Positions 7,300 through 11,336 of a stretch of DNA of 11,336 nucleotides are shown here, one piece after another. Source of the DNA: Isohypsibius dastychi (lineage: Eukaryota > Tardigrada > Eutardigrada > Parachela > Isohypsibiidae); NCBI GenBank assembly GCA_034696485.1, contig JAQIWT010001323.1, positions 1 to 11,336 of the forward strand, in the 5' to 3' direction. Numbering within the stretch: position 1 is the first letter of the stretch; each line of letters opens with the position of its first letter. The position numbers and the translations under genes are program-made. A model generated the notes under the pieces. The model did not search any database. It worked only from the letters and a program-made list of their open reading frames with translations, and had not been told where the DNA came from.

Positions 7300-10200
7300 A
7301 TGCAAGGCATGTTCCGGCACAAATTCGGTGCAAGTGGAACTTACAAACTGCAGGAAATTGAATTTGTTTACAAGCCGAAAATTGAAGCGATGCGAGCCTC
7401 CATGCCGGTTGTTGTCCGATTTCTGGACGATTCCTCCTACACGTTTCATATTGATGTAAGTGAAATTACTCTCACCAAATTTATTATTCGTAAAATTGGG
7501 GTGAGATGTGGTTTTTTCTTTCGTTGTTGTGAGATATTTGGTGTTGTTTCTTTCTCGGAAAACCGGTGGAGAGTAACGAAAATGAACTTTTGCAGAAACA
7601 CGCTAAAGGCCAAGTGCTACTTGATCTGATCACGAACCATCTCGATCTTGTCGAACCGGATTACTTTGGGTTGCAGTTTTGTGATCCTGATTATGAAGTT
7701 GATTCTGTGGATGTTTGGGTACGTTCTTCGAAATCTGGAAATTTACGTTAGAAATGAGTTGATCGAAATATTTACAGATAAATCAGCTTGCTTGTTTGGG
7801 TTCTGACAAAATCTGAGATTATTTATTTGGCGGTCTTTTCATTGTTTTCCTACGAAGCGATGATTTTCAGAATTCCCATTGAATCTGATCAAATGTTCAA
7901 AATTTCAAAAACCACCGAGGCCTTGTGACAAAAATTTCGCTGTATCAAGCGATATTTGTTACTCCACCAAATGTATGTTTGTTCATGTCGATTGTCGTGA
8001 ACAGCTTCCTGATCGCGGATTATCCGTTTGAAAGACGTGTTCTTTTCTGACTTTGCTGGTGAAATCCGAATCGATTGCAAGATGACTTTTAACCGGATGT
8101 TCCATGTGAAAATTTCAACCAAAAACCGATCTAATCCAAATAATTTAATGCTGTAGTATAGTATTGATATTCCAGATTTCGAGAAGCATGATATTGATAA
8201 GTGTGCTTATATTTTAACGTACAGTGATATTGCAAGGTTGATCCCATCTTGCACAAACATACTCGTTCGTTTAAGAAATTCTGAGATGGTTGTAAAACCG
8301 AGGTTTGCCATCTGCAAACTACAGTTTTTTTTATTGGCACATCTAATTTTAGCCTCTCGTCAAAGGTTTGGCTGTACTCTTTTTTATGGCAACGTTTTTC
8401 TGTTTTGCAGCGCTGGTTGGAGTCGCACAAATCCATAAAGAAACAAGTTCGAAGTAAGTGGAAAATAAGAATCCATCCGGAAACTAATTAATATTCTAAA
8501 TAAAGATTGTGATGAAAAAGCTCGTAAAAAGAGTCCGTTTTTTGTGGTTTCGCATATTGTTTCAGATGCTAAGATCCTTGCATTTTTTTACAGCCGGAAG
8601 TCCATATACGCTTTATTTCCGAGTGAAGTTTTACGTTTCCGATCCTTGCGTTCTTCAAGATGAATACACAAGGTATTAATTACAACCGCGCAGTATGTTA
8701 ATTGATAACCATATTTAATTTCGAGGTACAATTTCTTCCTTCAAATCCGCAAAAATATCCAAGAAGGCCGGATGGGAGTTCCGGATTCGGTTGCGCCATT
8801 ATTAGCCAGTTACATCGTCCAATGTGAGTGATAAGATACATGCGTCCACAAAATTAGCTCTGCACTAAAAATACCCAAACTCGATAATTACATCACTTTT
8901 GTCTTCAATCATCATCCCCCCATCAGAAAAAGTTGGGTTCTTGAGGATATGTCACGGCGGGAGTTCCTCCGGCAGTGCGTTACCACCCATCTATCCAACC
9001 ACTCAAGAGAGCCTCGACGGAAACGTGATATTTTTCCGAAATGATCCTGCCTCTCTTTTCACATGTACTTTAAAGTTAGACGGACAAGCCGATTGCATAG
9101 TTTTCAATTTAGTCACTCAAATTTCTTTACTCTGCAATAACTCAAAATTAACCACTTGCAAAATTTGCTCTATCGTGTTTTTCGGAATTTTTCAATGGCT
9201 AAACGACCCCAAAAACTCCCCGAAAAACGATCGAGCAGAAGAAATGGTAACGCGTATGTTTATGGTATTGTCTTCTGGTCTAGAAGCATGCTTGTCAAAA
9301 CTATGTTACTCTATCATTCTGATCATCTGGAGAAACTATTTTTTTTGCAGCCGAATTGGGTGATTTCGCGCCGGATGCTCATCCTCCAGGATATCTTGCA
9401 GATCATGTTTTTATGCCAAACCAAAAGCCAGGTTTCGATGCAAAAGTTCATGAACTTCACAAGCAACATGCGTGAGTATTCTAATCAACTCGAGAATAAC
9501 TTTCCCAGAAAATACCGGAAGTGATTTACCGTGAAATACGTCCGTGTTTGGTTTTATTGATGCCATATTTTATTCACTGCAATTTTGTTCTAGCTTCTGC
9601 ATGATTTTTGATGGACACGTTTTGTTTCGTGCTAAATAATATGTTCGGTGACTAATTTTGATTTGTTTAGAATTTTGATAAGTTTAATTTTGTTTCGAAT
9701 AAAATAATGTGTTGTTCACAATGTTACTCATTTCAGGGGGCAGACTCCCGCCGATTCGGAATACCGTTTTCTGGATCAGTGCCGCCATTTGCCAACTTAT
9801 GGAATAAACCTTTACGATGCTAAGGTATTTATATTATTTTTCAAAATCGTTTTTCCTCAGTCCTTTTTGAAATATACTGTACTGAATTAGTGGAATTATC
9901 TTGGTTCGTTTTCTGTGTTATTGCAGATTTATTGTGTCTTATTCATTTGTTTAGTTCAAATTTCATTTTTGCTGTTCCAGGATGCAAACGGTGTTGATAT
10001 CCAGCTGGGAGTGACCTTCGACGGACTTGTGGTCTTTCAAAATGCCCTTCGATTAAATTTGTTCACCTGGTATGCTTCTATTAGACTGCGAGCATTTCTT
10101 TGTTTAGAGTTCATGGTCTGACATTTCAGGGGTAAAATCATCAAGATCTCCTTCAAGCAGAAACAATTCTTTATTCAGCTGCACGAAGACGGGGTATGTC

Positions 10201-10445
10201 AGTTTGTTGATCTTGATTGTTGATTCGCATTCTGCAACTCTCGAACTATTTCCGGATAACGAGTGGGTCAATTTGCAGAAGGATTACGACACTCTGCTGG
10301 GATTCTATATGTTGTCTTATCGTACTTGCAAGAACCTTTGGAAATCGTGCGTTGAACACCACAGCTTCTTCCGGCTCCGTTCGACCAAACCGCTCGTCTC
10401 AAAAAAATACAGTTTGTTCTCGTTCGGATCCAAGTTCAGATACAG
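7300..10445 (+). CDS. ptp-1: FERM-domain protein, N-terminal part of a PTPN3/PTPN4-type tyrosine phosphatase (PTP-1 family)
   Basis: Exons: 7300-7455, 7596-7718, 8411-8453, 8594-8672, 8726-8823, 9351-9471, 9737-9824, 9981-10069, 10130-10193, 10279-10445; all phases agree and give 342 codons plus two bases. F1 lobe: [36 protein letters not shown] (74-80), [14 protein letters not shown] (94-107). Then [18 protein letters not shown] and LASYIVQSELGDF (F2 lobe); [43 protein letters not shown] and FGSKFRY (F3 lobe). From memory these segments fit human PTPN4/PTPN3 better than protein 4.1 or FRMD proteins. The FERM domain anchors such phosphatases at the membrane cortex. The start at 7300 is chosen because an in-frame stop lies at 7291 and [17 protein letters not shown] aligns with the PTPN4 N-terminus; ATG 7309 is an alternative. 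PDZ and phosphatase exons, if present, lie beyond the window. Confidence 0.9.
7719..8410 (+). other. Intron 2 of the FERM/PTP gene (692 bp)
   Basis: Donor GTACGT and acceptor TGTTTTGCAG flank it; removing it joins DSVDVW to RWLESHKS in phase. The short open frames inside are not recognisable. It is AT-rich with no repeat that I could detect. Confidence 0.85.
8673..8725 (+). other. Very short intron 4 of the FERM/PTP gene (53 bp) with unusual acceptor
   Basis: Donor GTATTA; the acceptor reads TTAATTTCGAG rather than TTTCAG. Skipping the splice would hit a TAA after two codons, while splicing yields EYTR followed by YNFFLQIRK, as conserved in PTPN4-like FERM domains, so the intron is well supported. 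Confidence 0.8.
8824..9350 (+). other. Intron 5 of the FERM/PTP gene (527 bp) with a GC-richer segment
   Basis: Donor GTGAGT and acceptor TTTTTTTTGCAG flank it; splicing joins YIVQ and SELGDF through a split serine codon. A segment at about 8925-9060 is richer in G and C, and two plus frames are open across it, one of them (from TTG 8899) for about 150 codons into the next exon in the wrong frame. No homology is recognised. Confidence 0.85.
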
Positions 10446-10701
10446 GTAAGAATTAATGAGAATAATGGTGGGCTGGGTTGAAATCAAATGATTCACAACC
10501 TATTGTTGAAAAACTGAAAGATGGCAAAATTTGTGGAAATCAAGGTGGTTAGGTACCCGTTCCGAAATTGAAAGGTTTTCGTGAAATTTATCAAAGCTTT
10601 TTTAACCATCCCACTTCCTTCATTTATCTCTCCAGGAAAATTTTGGGCTTTTGTGACGTTGGAGAATGTGTATCTTAATATTGCGTTTATTCATTTTTCA
10701 G

Positions 10702-10765
10702 TCATTCAGACTTTCAAATCTTCATCACGAAAAATATGTGTGAGATTTGGTTGCGACCCATATAA
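10702..10765 (+). CDS. Candidate terminal exon giving a FERM-only product
   Basis: After the donor at 10446 (GTAAGA), the strongest acceptor in the window is TTTTTCAG ending at 10701. Joining adds T to the split codon AG, giving serine, so the sequence reads FRYS as in many FERM proteins, then HSDFQIFITKNMCEIW and a TAA at 10763-10765. The product would be 363 residues with no PDZ or phosphatase domain. A donor-like GTGAGA at 10740 inside it could instead continue the gene. It is an alternative 3' end at best, and may be chance. Confidence 0.35.
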
Positions 10766-10858
10766 ACACTCGAATCGGCTATTTAGTGAGGGTCAAGTCG
10801 CAGTTTTCTCCAGAATATCACCTTGTATATAATTTATTGAACGTACGTTATAAAAGCA

Positions 10859-10864
10859 AATAAA
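10859..10864 (+). terminator. AATAAA polyadenylation signal after the candidate terminal exon
   Basis: A canonical AATAAA lies 94 bases after the TAA at 10765, a normal distance for a short 3' UTR. It supports a real transcript end here, but AATAAA is common in AT-rich DNA. Confidence 0.4.
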
Positions 10865-10865
10865 T

Positions 10866-11336
10866 GGATCCTTTTCGAAATGAATATATTTAGTGGGATA
10901 AGCAAAAAAAATGGAGACTGAAATGAAATACGATTCGAAAAATATTTTCTAGCAATCACTTTCATGTTCAAAACAAATCTGGATTATTTATAAACTATGA
11001 TTTGTGTTCCCTTCCGGTTATGTGTGTACAACTGTCCAACAACTGTCTTCAATATGTTCCAACGCAATGAAACGAAGAGAATTCCTTTCAAATCTAAGAG
11101 CTGGATCAGTTCCAATTTTACAACCGATTCAAGCGCTCAAATTTTTCAAGAGCCATAGTGATGAATGTCTCATTTCCTTAAAAGTTTCTTCCTGAAGACT
11201 GTTTATTTATGCGATCAAGTGTTGGTTTTTCTGCGCTTCATCGCGTTTTTAAGACAAATTTTTTTCGCCATCTCTGCCATTTAACTTGAGTCACCACGGA
11301 TCATCGCTCACAGAATAGGTCTCTCAGTGCTCGTAA
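10866..11336. other. Unassigned right end of the window
   Basis: No PDZ or phosphatase motif can be read in any frame. A plus frame of 63 codons starting at 11004 (TTG-type start) does not resemble a known protein. The stretch is either a further intron of the FERM/PTP gene or intergenic DNA after its short isoform. Confidence 0.4.

Noticed and set aside
8566-8593. Alternative acceptor TTTCAG at about 8565 for exon 4 of the FERM gene
   Set aside because: Using it shifts the frame and destroys the conserved [12 protein letters not shown] segment; the acceptor at 8593 keeps it.
9156-9524. Plus-strand 122-codon frame across exon 6 of the FERM gene
   Set aside because: It reads exon 6 in the wrong frame; the spliced frame gives the conserved SELGDF...MPNQKPGF sequence.
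11004-11195. 63-codon plus frame near the right end as a further FERM/PTP exon
   Set aside because: It lacks the GRTE-type sequence that normally follows the FERM domain, has no good acceptor in phase, and shows no PDZ or phosphatase motif.

Overview
This is eukaryotic genomic DNA with intron-split genes. It most likely comes from a nematode: 3' splice sites are mostly TTTTCAG- or TTTGCAG-like, introns as short as 53-85 bp are mixed with introns of 500-700 bp, and one gene has a splice-acceptor-like site only two bases before its ATG, as expected for spliced-leader trans-splicing. I cannot name the species from the sequence alone.

Two genes can be reconstructed with confidence. On the minus strand (3599 down to 906) nine exons encode a complete 559-residue vaccinia-related kinase (VRK1/VRK-1 family). 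It has a full set of kinase motifs and a roughly 200-residue charged tail carrying a duplicated KLPPG motif and nuclear-localisation-like clusters. On the plus strand, from 7300, ten exons encode an N-terminal FERM domain of the PTPN3/PTPN4 type (C. elegans PTP-1 family). The PDZ and tyrosine-phosphatase domains expected after it are not in the window. Instead a strong splice acceptor leads to a short exon with an early stop and a nearby AATAAA, so a FERM-only product is possible.

Layout: 1-815 has no confident gene but contains a stop-poor, coding-like stretch (about 318-727). 815-3601 is the VRK gene with its probable 3' end. 3602-3910 holds acceptor-like sites, a small open frame and a hairpin upstream of VRK. 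3911-7180 is the region between the genes, with a GC-richer, stop-poor block at 4020-4350 (candidate promoter or upstream exon) and otherwise unassigned sequence. 7181-10445 is a TATA-like box, a small upstream ORF and the FERM gene. 10446-11336 is an intron or 3' region plus unassigned sequence.

The two genes are transcribed divergently. Known VRK kinases act in the nucleus on chromatin and the nuclear envelope (BAF phosphorylation), while PTPN3/4 proteins act at the cell cortex. Nothing in the sequence suggests a shared pathway, and I see no mobile element, CRISPR array, rRNA, tRNA or obvious novel system.
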